DNA of 64,000 bases from Propionicimonas sp. GTDB taxonomy: Bacteria; Actinomycetota; Actinomycetes; Propionibacteriales; Propionibacteriaceae. Position numbers and translations under genes: made by a program. The DNA is taken from positions 29,854 to 93,853 of the forward strand of contig NZ_JARKPQ010000096.1 in assembly GCF_029975155.1 (NCBI RefSeq). The letters run 5' to 3'. Of the stretch, positions 19,988 through 28,518 are shown in pieces; position 1 is the first letter of the stretch; each line of letters begins with the position of its first letter. A model generated the notes under the pieces. It did no database searches. It saw nothing but the letters and a program-made list of their open reading frames with translations, and was not told the origin of the DNA.

Positions 19988-20368
19988 TCAGTCCCGGAAG
20001 CCGGTGTAGAAGACGGCCAGGCCGAACCCGATCGCGGCCAGTCCCAGCCGCACCCACCGCACGGGCGGACGGGCCGACTCCGCGACCCCCCACAGCGCGA
20101 GCGCCGCGAGCCCGAGGCCCACGAACCGGCCCGGGAACGGGATCCGCAGGCTGAGCAGGCCGATCACGGCGCCCGCGGCGACCGCCAGTCCGCCGAGCAC
20201 CTCCAACGCCCCGCGGACGCGCCGGCCCACCCGCACCCAGGCGGGATCCGTGGACACCGCGCGGCGGCCGGCGACCGCAGACCGGGCGAACAACTCGGCC
20301 GCACCGGTCACCACGAACCAGGCCGCCACCACGGCGGCCAGTACGCCGTCAGCTCCGATCCGGTCCAC
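19988..20368 (-). CDS. small multi-span membrane protein
   Basis: 126 aa beginning with GTG, with about four hydrophobic segments (VLAAVVAAWFVVTGAAELF, LGGLAVAAGAVIGLLSL, FVGLGLAALALWGVAE, LGLAAIGFGLAVFYTGF). It lies 10 nt behind marR and 1 nt before the winged-helix gene, so it is part of the MarR-led operon. No family recognised. Confidence 0.6.
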   Translation of the reverse strand: MDRIGADGVLAAVVAAWFVVTGAAELFARSAVAGRRAVSTDPAWVRVGRRVRGALEVLGGLAVAAGAVIGLLSLRIPFPGRFVGLGLAALALWGVAESARPPVRWVRLGLAAIGFGLAVFYTGFRD

Positions 20369-20378
20369 GCGATGCAGT

Positions 20379-20816
20379 CTAGGGGGCGGGCTCCTCGGGG
20401 CCGGCCGCCTCCAGCCGGTCGAGCAGCCCGGCCAGCGCCGTCCGCTCGGTCAGGCTGAGCCGGCCGAACAGCTCGGCTCCGACCTCCGTCCTGGCCCGGT
20501 GCACGGCGGCCAGCGCGTCCCGTCCGGCGGGGGAGAGGGCGAGCAGCCACGCACGGCCGTCGGCCGGGTCGGTCTCGCGCACCACCAGACCGGCCGCGAC
20601 CAGGCCGGACACCGAGTCGGTCGCCGAGCGTGCGACGATGCCCAGCCGCCCGGCCAGGTCGGACGGCCGCAGCGGCCCGGCGTCCCCGATCACCCGCAGC
20701 GCGCGCGACTGGTGCAGGTTCAGTCCGAGCGGTGCGATCCGGCGCTGGGTCTCGCGGCGCAACCGGCGCGACACCCTCAGGAACGCCTCGGCAAGAGCCT
20801 CCGGGAATACTTCCAT
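20379..20816 (-). CDS. MarR-family transcriptional regulator
   Basis: 145-aa winged-helix repressor with the MarR core (LHQSRALRVIGDAGPLRPSD, ATDSVSGLVAAGLVVRETD PADGRAWLL). It is divergent from an ABC exporter and leads a four-gene minus-strand operon. A 25-bp palindrome in the 54-bp divergent gap is the obvious operator, so it probably controls both directions. MarR proteins next to exporters usually respond to small lipophilic compounds; the ligand is unknown. Confidence 0.9.
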   Translation of the reverse strand: MEVFPEALAEAFLRVSRRLRRETQRRIAPLGLNLHQSRALRVIGDAGPLRPSDLAGRLGIVARSATDSVSGLVAAGLVVRETDPADGRAWLLALSPAGRDALAAVHRARTEVGAELFGRLSLTERTALAGLLDRLEAAGPEEPAP

Positions 20817-20829
20817 GGCACTCGTCCTT

Positions 20830-20854
20830 ATATGCTGTGGTTACCTCAGTATAT
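20830..20854. promoter_or_regulatory. 25-bp palindromic MarR operator candidate
   Basis: The half ATATGCTGTGG and the half TACCTCAGTATAT are near-perfect inverted copies: 20 of 25 positions agree with the reverse complement. It lies between the divergent marR start (20816) and exporter start (20871), 17 nt before the exporter ATG, so occupancy should block both promoters. Confidence 0.75.
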
Positions 20855-20870
20855 CGAAGGGAGGGGCCGC

Positions 20871-22673
20871 ATGACCGACACCCTCATCTCCACCGAGATC
20901 CGCGGGCCTGCCCGGATCAACCCCGCCGACCGCGCCCAGCTCGCCGAGTCACCGGTGACCATGCGCCGGGTCGCCGGACTCTTCGCAGGGCACACCCTCG
21001 CGCTGAGCGGCGTGACCGCGATCATCGTCGTCGCCTCCGTCGTCGGCCTCGCCCAGCCGTTCCTGCTGCGCGAGGTGATCGACGTCGCCCTGCCCACCGG
21101 CGACACCACGCTGCTGGTGTGGCTGGTCGCCGGCATGGTCGCGGTCGCCGCGGTCACCGGCGTCCTCGGGGTCTGGCAGACCTGGCTGGCCACGACCATC
21201 GGCCAGCGGGTGATGCACACGCTGCGCGTCCGCGTGTTCGCCCACCTGCAGGCTCAGTCGATCGCGTTCTTCAAGCGCACCCGCGGCGGCGAGATGCAGT
21301 CCCGGCTCCTGCAGGACGTGGCCGGGCTCCAGTCGGTGATCACCACCACGGCCACCTCGATCGCGGCCAACCTGACCACGGCGATCGCCACGGCCGCGGC
21401 CATGGTCGCGCTGAACTGGCGACTGTCCCTGCTGTCCCTCGCCGTGCTGCCCCCGGCGATCTGGCTCACGCGAAGGGTGGCGCTCGTCCGTCGCGATCTC
21501 ACCGCGTCCCGCCAGCGCGCGCTCTCCGACCTGCACTCCCAGGTCGAGGAGGCGCTCAGCATCAACGGTGCCCTGCTCTCCAAGACCCTCGGCAACGCCG
21601 CGGCCGGTGAGGAGCAGTTCGCGACCACGTCCGCTCAGCTGATCGACCTGGAAGTGCGCTCCCAACTCGCCGGCCGCTGGCGGATGGCGACCATGGGCAT
21701 CGTGTTCGCGGCGATCCCCGCCGTGCTGTACCTGGTCGCCGGGTTCCCGGAGGTCTCCGGCGGACTCACCATCGGCACGCTGATCGCCTTCGCCAGCCTG
21801 CAGACGTCGATCTTCAGGCCCATCCAGGGCCTGCTGAACATCGGCGCGCAGTGGGTGGCCTCGATGGCCCTGCTCAGCCGGATCTTCGGCTACCTCGACC
21901 TGCCTGTGGAGGTGCGCGAGCCCGAGCATCCCGTCCGGCTCGATCCCGCGCAGGTGCGCGGCGAGGTCCGGTTCGAGGAGGTCGGCTACCGCTTCCCGGA
22001 CGGCACAGTGGACGCACTCTCCGGCATCGACCTGACGATCCTCCCGGGAGAGTCGCTGGCGGTCGTGGGGGAGACCGGCTCGGGGAAGTCGACGCTGGCC
22101 GCGCTGCTGGTCAGGCTCGCCGACCCCACGGCCGGCCGGATCGCCGTCGACGGTGTGGACCTGCGCCGGATCGCCGCGTCCGACCGCGCCCGGATCATCG
22201 GCATGGTGACCCAGGAGACCTACCTCGCCCACGCGAGCGTCGCGGAGAACCTCCGCCAGGCCGCCCCCGCCGCGACCGATGCCGAGCTGTGGGCGGCGCT
22301 GGAGGCCGCCCAGGTCGACCACGTGATCGCCGCGCTCCCCGAGGGGCTCGACACCGTGGTGGGCGCGCGCGGCCACCGGTTCAGCGGCGGCGAGCGGCAG
22401 CGGCTGGCCATCGCCCGCACGCTGCTGGTGAACCCGCCGATCCTGGTGCTGGACGAGGCCACCTCCGCCCTCGACACCGACACCGAGCGCGAACTGCAGG
22501 CCGCCCTCGACCACCTGATGGCCGGCCGCACCACGCTCACCATCGCCCACCGGCTCAGCACCGTCCGCGACGCCGACCAGATCGTGGTCCTCGACGCCGG
22601 CCGCATCGTCGAGCACGGCCGTCACGCCGACCTGCTCGCCGCTGGCGGCCGCTACGCCTCCCTGCACGGCTGA
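20871..22673 (+). CDS. ABC exporter half-transporter (fused membrane and ATPase domains)
   Basis: 600-aa transporter that probably works as a dimer. Residues 40-335 form a six-helix ABC exporter membrane domain; residues 365-600 form the ATPase with Walker A GETGSGKST, signature FSGGERQRLA, Walker B ILVLDEATSALD and the His switch IAHRL. GGGAGGGG lies before the ATG. Its control by the divergent MarR protein suggests drug, lipid or small-molecule efflux. Confidence 0.92.
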   Translation: MTDTLISTEIRGPARINPADRAQLAESPVTMRRVAGLFAGHTLALSGVTAIIVVASVVGLAQPFLLREVIDVALPTGDTTLLVWLVAGMVAVAAVTGVLGVWQTWLATTIGQRVMHTLRVRVFAHLQAQSIAFFKRTRGGEMQSRLLQDVAGLQSVITTTATSIAANLTTAIATAAAMVALNWRLSLLSLAVLPPAIWLTRRVALVRRDLTASRQRALSDLHSQVEEALSINGALLSKTLGNAAAGEEQFATTSAQLIDLEVRSQLAGRWRMATMGIVFAAIPAVLYLVAGFPEVSGGLTIGTLIAFASLQTSIFRPIQGLLNIGAQWVASMALLSRIFGYLDLPVEVREPEHPVRLDPAQVRGEVRFEEVGYRFPDGTVDALSGIDLTILPGESLAVVGETGSGKSTLAALLVRLADPTAGRIAVDGVDLRRIAASDRARIIGMVTQETYLAHASVAENLRQAAPAATDAELWAALEAAQVDHVIAALPEGLDTVVGARGHRFSGGERQRLAIARTLLVNPPILVLDEATSALDTDTERELQAALDHLMAGRTTLTIAHRLSTVRDADQIVVLDAGRIVEHGRHADLLAAGGRYASLHG

Positions 22674-22697
22674 ACCCGGCCAGCATCTCCGCGGCCG

Positions 22698-22776
22698 AAC
22701 GGGACAATTCTGCCGCCAGTGTCCCCAGATCGGCGGCGGGCTGCTCCTGAGCGCATCTCGCGGCAGTTTTGTCCCA
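22698..22776. repeat. ~80-bp inverted-repeat element, copy A
   Basis: Left arm AACGGGACAATTCTGCCGC and right arm GCGGCAGTTTTGTCCCA bracket a 79-bp element between the exporter and the pullulanase gene. The left 45 bp are nearly identical to copy B at 39069. Confidence 0.8.
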
Positions 22777-22840
22777 CTCCCGTCTGGGCGGCCGATCATG
22801 CCCGCGTCCCGCGGACGCAGCGCTGGTCACCCCGCGGTGG

Positions 22841-22846
22841 CACAAT
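22841..22846 (+). promoter_or_regulatory. -10-like box before pullulanase gene
   Basis: CACAAT ends 7 nt before the GTG at 22854, the spacing seen for the other leaderless starts in this window. Confidence 0.4.
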
Positions 22847-22853
22847 CGGCAGG

Positions 22854-25538
22854 GTGTTCCGCTCGGCCGACGACGTCCGGGGGCTCGAACAGGCTCCCGG
22901 GCACTGGTTGCGCGCCGACGTGATCGCCTGGCCGGTCGGCCAGCTGCCCCCCGACGCCGACCCGGCCGCCCTCGACTGGCGACTGCTCTGGTCCGCGGAC
23001 GACCACATCGACCCCACGGCGAGCGAGCCTCTGCCGTGGGGCAGCGCCATGCTCACGCCCGACGCGCGCGGTCTGCCTCAGGAGCTGGCCGCGCGGTTCC
23101 CGCACCTGCGCAACCACCTGTGCCTGCGAGTCCCGGCGGAGGCGGTTGCCGAGGCCAGGGAGATCCTGCGCTGCCAGGTCGCGGTCAGCGCCCACCGGCC
23201 GTCCGGACGGCTGGCCGCAGCGGGACAGCTGCAGCTGCCAGGGGTGATCGACGAGCTCTACTCCAGCGCCGCGGAGGCCGCACTCGGTACGACGTGGTAC
23301 TACGGATCCCCGACGCTCCGGCTGTGGGCTCCCACCGCTCGCGAGGTCGCCCTGCTGCTCTGGCCGGCGGGCACCGTCCTGAGTGACCAGCCGGTCCGCC
23401 ACCGGATGATCCCCGACGACGACGGCAGCTGGGCCGTGACCGGCGATCCCGGATGGCGGGGCGCGCGCTACCGCTTCGAGGTCACCGTGTACACCCCGCA
23501 GTACCGGCGGGTGGTCGTCAACCAGGTCACCGACCCGTACGCGCAGTCGCTCACCGTGAACTCCACGCACGCGGTGCTGGTGGACGTGGCCGACCCCGCG
23601 CTCGCGCCGGGGGGCTGGGCACGGTCCGTCGCGCCGAGACTGGCCGATCCGGTTGACCAGGTGATCTACGAGCTGCACCTGCGCGACTTCTCGATCTCCG
23701 ACGCGACCGTCCCGGAGGAACTCCGCGGCAGCCTCCTCGCGCCGACCGTCGACAGCGCCGGCATGGCCCACCTGCGCCGGCTCGCCGAGGCCGGGCTGAA
23801 CACCGTCCAGCTGTTGCCGCTGTTCGACAACGCCACCGTCGAGGAGCATCCCGAACTCCAGGTGCGGCCGCCCTGGGAGCACCTCAAGCAGCTGCCGCCC
23901 GACAGCCCCGAACAGCAGCGGCACGTCAACTCCACCGGCGGCCGCAGCGGCTTCAACTGGGGCTACGACCCCTGGCACTACTTCGCGCCGGAGGGCTCGT
24001 TCTCGGCCACCCTCGCCAGTGCGGACGGTGCGGGCAGGGTCGCCGAGTTCCGCGCGATGGTCGGCGCGTTCCACGACGCCGGGCTCCGGGTGGTGCTCGA
24101 CCAGGTGTTCAACCACACCGCGAGCTCGGGCCAGGACAACAAGAGCGTCCTCGACCGGATCGTGCCGGGCTACTACCACCGGCTCACCGACACCGGCGCG
24201 GTGGAGACGTCCACCTGCTGCCCGAACGTGGCGACCGAGCACCTGATGGCCCAGAAGCTGATGGTCGACGCCTGCGTGTTCTGGGCCCGCACCTACCGCG
24301 TGGACGGCTTCCGCTTCGACCTGATGGGCCACCACAGCCGGGCCAACATGCTGGCGGTGCGCGCGGCCCTCGACGCCCTCACCATCGAGGTGGACGGCGT
24401 CGACGGTCGCGCGATCACGATGTACGGCGAGGGCTGGAACTTCGGCGAGGTGGCCGACAACGCCCGCTTCGTGCAGGCGTCCCAGGGCCAGCTCGGCGGG
24501 ACGGGGATCGCCACGTTCTCCGACCGGTTGCGGGACGCCGTCCGCGGTGGCTCGGTGTGGGACGGCGACCCGCGCGGCCAGGGCTTCGGCACCGGACTGC
24601 TGACCGCGGACAACGGATCGGGCATGAACGGCGACGAGCACGCCCAGGGGGAGCGGCTGGCGTGGTACACCGACCTCGTCCAGCTGGGGCTGGCCGGCAC
24701 CCTGAGGTCCTTCCGGTTCGGCTCCAACTCGCGACACGCCGAGGTGCGGGGCGATGACCTGGACTACGGCGGGCGCCCCGCCGGCTACGCGGACGAACCG
24801 GGCGACGTGGTCAGCTACGTGGACGCCCACGACAACGAGACCCTCTTCGACGCGCTCACCCTGAAGCTGCACCCCGCGACTCCCATGTCGGCGCGGGTGC
24901 GGATGAACACCGTCTGCCTCGCGCTGGCCACCCTCGGCCAGAGCCCGGTGATGTGGCACGCGGGCACCGACATCCTGCGCAGCAAGAGCCTCGACCGGAA
25001 CTCCTACGACTCCGGGGACTGGTTCAACTACCTCGACTTCACGATGACCGACAACGGCTTCGCCGCCGGCCTGCCGCCCGAGCGGGACAACGCCGCGGCC
25101 TGGCACGTGCTCGCACCGCTGCTGGCGGACGCCCGGCTGAAGCCCGAGCCGGAGGACATCCGCCGGGCGCACGCCCAGGCGCTGGACCTGCTGCGCCTGC
25201 GCTCGTCGACCCGACTGTTCCGGCTGGGGACCGCGGAGCGCGTACTGGCCAAGGTGTCCTTCCCGGTCGCCAACAGCTGGCACCAGCTCCCCGGTGTGGT
25301 GGTGATGGCGATCGACGACACCACTGACCCGGTGGACGAGCGCTGGTCCGGCCTGCTGGCCGTCTTCAACGCCACCCCGTGGCTGGTCCGCCAGGGACTG
25401 CCACGGGACGTGTCGGACTTCCAGCTGCACCCCGTCCAGGCGAACGGCAGCGACGACCTCGTCCGTACCTGCGATGTCGGCACCGACTGGGTCACCGTCC
25501 CCGAGCGGACGGCGGCCGTCTTCGTCCGCCCCCGCTGA
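22854..25538 (+). CDS. pulA: pullulanase-type alpha-1,6-glucosidase (GH13)
   Basis: 894-aa debranching enzyme with no signal peptide, so likely intracellular and acting on glycogen or limit dextrins. An N-terminal beta-rich/CBM48-like part is followed by the GH13 barrel: FNWGYDPWHYFAPEGS, region I VLDQVFNHT (about residue 412), region II DGFRFDLMGHH (nucleophile Asp about 488), region III GEGWNFGE (acid Glu about 525) and region IV VDAHDNETL (about 656). All catalytic residues are present. GTG at 22854 is preferred on -10 spacing. The glgA/glgC pair at 52-55 kb gives a glycogen context. Confidence 0.93.
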   Translation: MFRSADDVRGLEQAPGHWLRADVIAWPVGQLPPDADPAALDWRLLWSADDHIDPTASEPLPWGSAMLTPDARGLPQELAARFPHLRNHLCLRVPAEAVAEAREILRCQVAVSAHRPSGRLAAAGQLQLPGVIDELYSSAAEAALGTTWYYGSPTLRLWAPTAREVALLLWPAGTVLSDQPVRHRMIPDDDGSWAVTGDPGWRGARYRFEVTVYTPQYRRVVVNQVTDPYAQSLTVNSTHAVLVDVADPALAPGGWARSVAPRLADPVDQVIYELHLRDFSISDATVPEELRGSLLAPTVDSAGMAHLRRLAEAGLNTVQLLPLFDNATVEEHPELQVRPPWEHLKQLPPDSPEQQRHVNSTGGRSGFNWGYDPWHYFAPEGSFSATLASADGAGRVAEFRAMVGAFHDAGLRVVLDQVFNHTASSGQDNKSVLDRIVPGYYHRLTDTGAVETSTCCPNVATEHLMAQKLMVDACVFWARTYRVDGFRFDLMGHHSRANMLAVRAALDALTIEVDGVDGRAITMYGEGWNFGEVADNARFVQASQGQLGGTGIATFSDRLRDAVRGGSVWDGDPRGQGFGTGLLTADNGSGMNGDEHAQGERLAWYTDLVQLGLAGTLRSFRFGSNSRHAEVRGDDLDYGGRPAGYADEPGDVVSYVDAHDNETLFDALTLKLHPATPMSARVRMNTVCLALATLGQSPVMWHAGTDILRSKSLDRNSYDSGDWFNYLDFTMTDNGFAAGLPPERDNAAAWHVLAPLLADARLKPEPEDIRRAHAQALDLLRLRSSTRLFRLGTAERVLAKVSFPVANSWHQLPGVVVMAIDDTTDPVDERWSGLLAVFNATPWLVRQGLPRDVSDFQLHPVQANGSDDLVRTCDVGTDWVTVPERTAAVFVRPR

Positions 25539-25550
25539 ACGCCGCCGCAG

Positions 25551-25830
25551 ACCGTTCGTTCGAGCTTGTCGAGACGTCGCCAGCGGTTTTGGGTTTGAAC
25601 CGTTCGTCGAGCTTGTCGAGACGTTTGCGGAGGTCTCGACGGGCTCGACCAGCGGTTTGGGGGTCGGGGGGTCGGCCGGCGGTTTGGGTTGAACCGTTCG
25701 TCGAGCTTTTCGAGACGTTTTCCGGGGTCTCGACAAGCTCGACCAGCGGTTTTGGGGTCGACCAGCGGTTAAGGGGTCGACCAGCGGTTATGGGGTCGAC
25801 CAGCGGCTTCAGGGCGACCAGCGGTTTCAA
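25551..25830. repeat. cluster of TCGAGCTTGTCGAGAC / GTCTCGACAAGCTCGACCAGCGG repeats
   Basis: The 298-bp gap between pulA and the DsrE-like gene is almost wholly repeat. Three forward copies of CGTTCGTCGAGCTTGTCGAG (variants at 25553, 25600, 25694) alternate with inverted copies GTCTCGAC(A/G)(A/G)GCTCGACCAGCGG. Four short tandem units of GGGGTCGACCAGCGGTT then run from about 25754 to 25828. No gene is seen in it. The same family occurs at 52340. Confidence 0.8.
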
Positions 25831-25836
25831 GCAGGG

Positions 25837-26391
25837 CTACACGAAGATGATCTGCGCACCCTCGGAGAGTTCCATGAAGTCGGTGGCGCTGATCACGGCG
25901 TCGACGCCTTCGTAGAGGTCGGCCTCGTTGAGCTGCATCATGTCGAACGACATGCGACAGGCCCACAGGTGGCCGCCCATCTCGACGATCTGCTCCAGCA
26001 TCTCTGGCACCGTCGGCACCTCGAGGTCGGCGATCTGCTTGCGCATCATCTTGGTGGCGAAGCCCGTCATCCCGGGAATCGCCCCGGCGAACGCCGGCAG
26101 CGGCATGTTGGGCGCCTGCACCAGGTGCATGGCGGTGTTGCCCAGCGGGTTGAACTTCAGGTTCTCCATCCGCGACTTCGTGATCATGTCGAAGCCCCAG
26201 AAGGTGAAGAACAGATGGGTCTCGATGCCCTCGCCGAGGGCCGCCGCACCGAGGATCAGTCCCGGGTAGGCCATGTCCAGGTTGCCCTTGCTGCAGATGA
26301 TCACCAGCTTCCGCTGCGCCGGTGCGCCCGGTGGCGGGCAGTCGGGGCCGCTGAAATCCGGCACGATCGGGGCTTCGGTCTTCTCGCTCAT
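25837..26391 (-). CDS. DsrE/DsrF/DrsH-like sulfur-carrier family protein
   Basis: 184-aa peroxiredoxin-like fold protein of the DsrE family, which moves persulfide sulfur between carriers. Signatures are KLVIICSKGNLDMAYPGLILG, HLFFTFWGFDMITK and the conserved cysteine in LWACRMSFDMM, close to the DsrE2 subgroup encoded near TusA in sulfur oxidisers. It is the last gene of the minus arm of the island (SQR-like, DsrC-like, DsrE-like). ATG at 26391 is chosen because GAGGAG precedes it by 6 nt; the reading frame remains open to a GTG at 26409. Confidence 0.85.
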   Translation of the reverse strand: MSEKTEAPIVPDFSGPDCPPPGAPAQRKLVIICSKGNLDMAYPGLILGAAALGEGIETHLFFTFWGFDMITKSRMENLKFNPLGNTAMHLVQAPNMPLPAFAGAIPGMTGFATKMMRKQIADLEVPTVPEMLEQIVEMGGHLWACRMSFDMMQLNEADLYEGVDAVISATDFMELSEGAQIIFV

Positions 26392-26401
26392 CGTCATCTC
26401 C

Positions 26402-26716
26402 TCAGACACAGCCCTTGGGCTTCAGCAGCCCGGCGATGTAGGCCATCTTCTTCGCCGGCTTGCCCGGGAAGAGCTCGAACAACTCCTTGATCGGGAACCC
26501 GCCCACGGTGCTGGAGCGGCGCAGCGTGGCCGTCTCCCCGCGGGCCGGGTAGTCCATCCGCAGGAAGCGGATCGGACCCCAGTGCGCCTCCGTCATCTCG
26601 ATCCCGATCAGCCGGGCGAGTTCCGCGCCCAGCTTCTCGTCCCACTGGTCGTACGCGGTCAGGAAGCCCTCGTCGTTGACGTCGATCGGGCGACCCGCGA
26701 TCAGGGTGGTCGGCAT
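26402..26716 (-). CDS. DsrC/TusE-family sulfur-relay protein
   Basis: 104-aa small acceptor of persulfide. The family core is present: an N-terminal beta hairpin, EAHWGPIRFLRMDY, and the flexible C-terminal arm ending LLKPKGCV with the invariant penultimate cysteine (CysA). Position -11 from that cysteine, where true DsrC has CysB, is alanine (MAYIAGLL), so it is TusE-like and cannot form the DsrC intramolecular disulfide or trisulfide bridge. AAGGAG lies upstream of the ATG. It sits between the SQR-like and DsrE-like genes with short gaps. Confidence 0.88.
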   Translation of the reverse strand: MPTTLIAGRPIDVNDEGFLTAYDQWDEKLGAELARLIGIEMTEAHWGPIRFLRMDYPARGETATLRRSSTVGGFPIKELFELFPGKPAKKMAYIAGLLKPKGCV

Positions 26717-26727
26717 TCAGTGCTCCT

Positions 26728-28299
26728 TCAGAACTTCGGGATGATCGGGTCGGGCAGGACGGTGGCCGGGTCGGCGGTCGAGTCCACGCCGGGACGGTCG
26801 ACGTAGCCGCCGGGCGGTGCGGACGGGCGGGGCAGCGGCTTGGTCTCCAGGCGAGGGCCCTTCGTGACGCTCGCTGACGCTCGCTCCTCAGGGAGCGGTT
26901 TGGGGGTGTGCGCTCGCCCCTCAGGGAGCGGTTTGAGAGAGCGGGCTCGCTCGGGGACCGGTTTGGCGGCAGGGGCCGGCGTGGCGGGACGCGCGTGAGG
27001 GAGGGGCGCGGGGCTGGACGGCGGTGCGGCGGTCGGCAGGCCGGTGCCGGCCGGGGTGACGTCGGTCTCGACCCGCTTGCCGGCGAGACTCATCGTGGTC
27101 GGGATCATCGGGATCGGCCGGCCCGGCAGCAGCAGGTTCCAGTAGATCCAGCGGAACGCCAGCTTGCCGATGTGGTTGAGGTGGGTCTCCTTGAGCAGCT
27201 TGAACGGACCCACGCCCGGCAGCGGGAAGTTCCCGGTGAACGGCTCGGTGGTGTAGTTGAAGTCCAGCAGCATGCCCTTGCGGTTGCCCGATTCGATGAA
27301 GCAGTTGGCGTGGCCGTCGAACCCGTGGGTGGGGGTGCGTCCGTTGAACTCGTCCACGAAGTTGTGCACGAACACGTCCACGGCGAAGTGGGCGACCGAG
27401 CCCGCCTTCGAGGTCTGCAGGGTGCCGGCGTCGCCGAGCACCCAGACGCCGGGATGCGCGAGGCTGGCCATCGTGTGCTGGTCGCAGGGGACGAGGTTCA
27501 GCTCGTCGCCCATGCCCGAGCGCGCGACATAGTCGGCGCCCATGTTCAGCGGCACCGTGACCAGCAGGTCGAAGCCGATCCGGCGGCCGTCGAACGACAC
27601 CAGCTCCGCGGTGTCGTTGTCGATGTGCTCGACCGCGAAGTCGGTCTCCAGCGCGATCTGCCGGTCGACCAGCGCCGTGGCCAGCTCGCGGCTCGCCACC
27701 GGCTTGGTGAACGCGCCGTCCAGCGGTGTGACGTACGTGACGTCCGTGCGCTCCCGGATGCCGTGCTTGCGCAGCCAGTCGTCGGCGAGGAACGTGAACT
27801 CCATCGGCGCCACCGGGCACTTGATCGGCATCTCGGTGATGTGCACCACCAGTCGGCCGCCGCGGAACCGGCGCATCGCCTCGGTGAGCGCCTGCGCGCC
27901 GGGCAGGCTGTAGAACTCGTGGACCTTCTCGCCCCACAGCGTGCCCTGCATGCCGGGGGTGGCGTCCGGACGCGGCGCGACGCCGGTGGCGATCACCAGG
28001 TAGTCGTAGCTGAGCGTGCGGCCGTCCGCGAGGTACACCGTCCGGTAGGCCGGATCGACCCGGTCGATCTCGGTCAGGACGAGGTCGATGCCGTCGGTGA
28101 GGAACCGGTGCCGCGACCGGACGATGTCCGTCGTGTTGTAGATGCCGAACGGCATGAACAGGTAGCCCGGCTGATAGTGGTGGGCGTCGTCGCGGTCGAC
28201 CACCGTGATGTGCAGTTCGTGTGACCCCAGCGCCGCGCGCAGCTTGTTGGCCACCATCGTCCCGGCGGTGCCGCCGCCGAGGATGACAAGTCGTTTCAT
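26728..28299 (-). CDS. sulfide:quinone oxidoreductase-type FAD flavoprotein with repeat-derived tail
   Basis: 523-aa flavoprotein. The N-terminal FAD fold starts KRLVILGGGTAGTMVANKL; YQPGYLFMPFG, the cysteine in MPIKCPVAPMEF and a second cysteine in LVPCDQHTM fit the redox cysteine pair of SQR-like enzymes. GVWVLGDAGTLQTSKAG binds the second FAD half. Residues 1 to about 415 cover the family; the remaining ~105 residues are a Pro/Ala-rich tail with three KPLPE-type units, encoded by interspersed repeat DNA. CTGGAG precedes the ATG by 7 nt. It may oxidise sulfide or persulfide and hand electrons to quinone. Subtype is uncertain. Confidence 0.85.
   Translation of the reverse strand: MKRLVILGGGTAGTMVANKLRAALGSHELHITVVDRDDAHHYQPGYLFMPFGIYNTTDIVRSRHRFLTDGIDLVLTEIDRVDPAYRTVYLADGRTLSYDYLVIATGVAPRPDATPGMQGTLWGEKVHEFYSLPGAQALTEAMRRFRGGRLVVHITEMPIKCPVAPMEFTFLADDWLRKHGIRERTDVTYVTPLDGAFTKPVASRELATALVDRQIALETDFAVEHIDNDTAELVSFDGRRIGFDLLVTVPLNMGADYVARSGMGDELNLVPCDQHTMASLAHPGVWVLGDAGTLQTSKAGSVAHFAVDVFVHNFVDEFNGRTPTHGFDGHANCFIESGNRKGMLLDFNYTTEPFTGNFPLPGVGPFKLLKETHLNHIGKLAFRWIYWNLLLPGRPIPMIPTTMSLAGKRVETDVTPAGTGLPTAAPPSSPAPLPHARPATPAPAAKPVPERARSLKPLPEGRAHTPKPLPEERASASVTKGPRLETKPLPRPSAPPGGYVDRPGVDSTADPATVLPDPIIPKF
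26857..26898. repeat. interspersed element inside the SQR-like gene
   Basis: GCCCTTCGTGA, a CGCTCGCTGA-type expansion and CGCTCCTCAGGG form the reverse of the intergenic element at 17743. Following units with CTCAGGGAGCGGTTTG repeat at about 26886 and 26923 and encode the KPLPE repeats of the protein tail. Confidence 0.6.
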
Positions 28300-28325
28300 C
28301 GTTGAACTCCAGGTCCGTAACAGTA

Positions 28326-28353
28326 CGTATCCAGGGTACCGGAGGGGGTATCC
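28326..28353 (-). promoter_or_regulatory. CsoR/CstR-like operator upstream of SQR-like gene
   Basis: On the minus strand GGATACCCCCTCCGGTACC (28335-28353) matches the CsoR-family pattern of a TACCCC half, a 2-3-bp centre and a GGGTA-like half; an overlapping weaker site GTATCCAGGGTAC lies at 28326-28338. They stand 27-54 nt before the ATG. Regulator identity is inferred from the operator style. Confidence 0.55.
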
Positions 28354-28518
28354 AGGACGGAACCGGTCGCGGGCCTCGACCTGCGCGCGTCCGGGACGGA
28401 GACGAGCGTCCCGGACGGCCCCGGGGCCTGGCGATACCCAAAGGAAATCCGCAATCCACACGTTTCCTAAATAGGTCAGGATGGCCTTGTCTTGAGCGCG
28501 GGAAATTCCCTCCACCAA

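Noticed and set aside
22698..22776. Insertion sequence remnant
   Set aside because: No transposase coding trace in any of the six ~80-bp copies, and no clear flanking target duplication.
22827..25736. 969-codon open frame antisense to pulA, and similar long antisense frames (for example 30045-32594 and 5875-8061, minus strand)
   Set aside because: They mirror real genes, lack family motifs and are rich in Arg, Gly, Val and His, as expected when the third-position GC bias of a 70% GC gene is read backwards.
25551..25830. CRISPR array
   Set aside because: Spacers are not unique or of constant length, repeats alternate in orientation, and no cas genes exist in the window.
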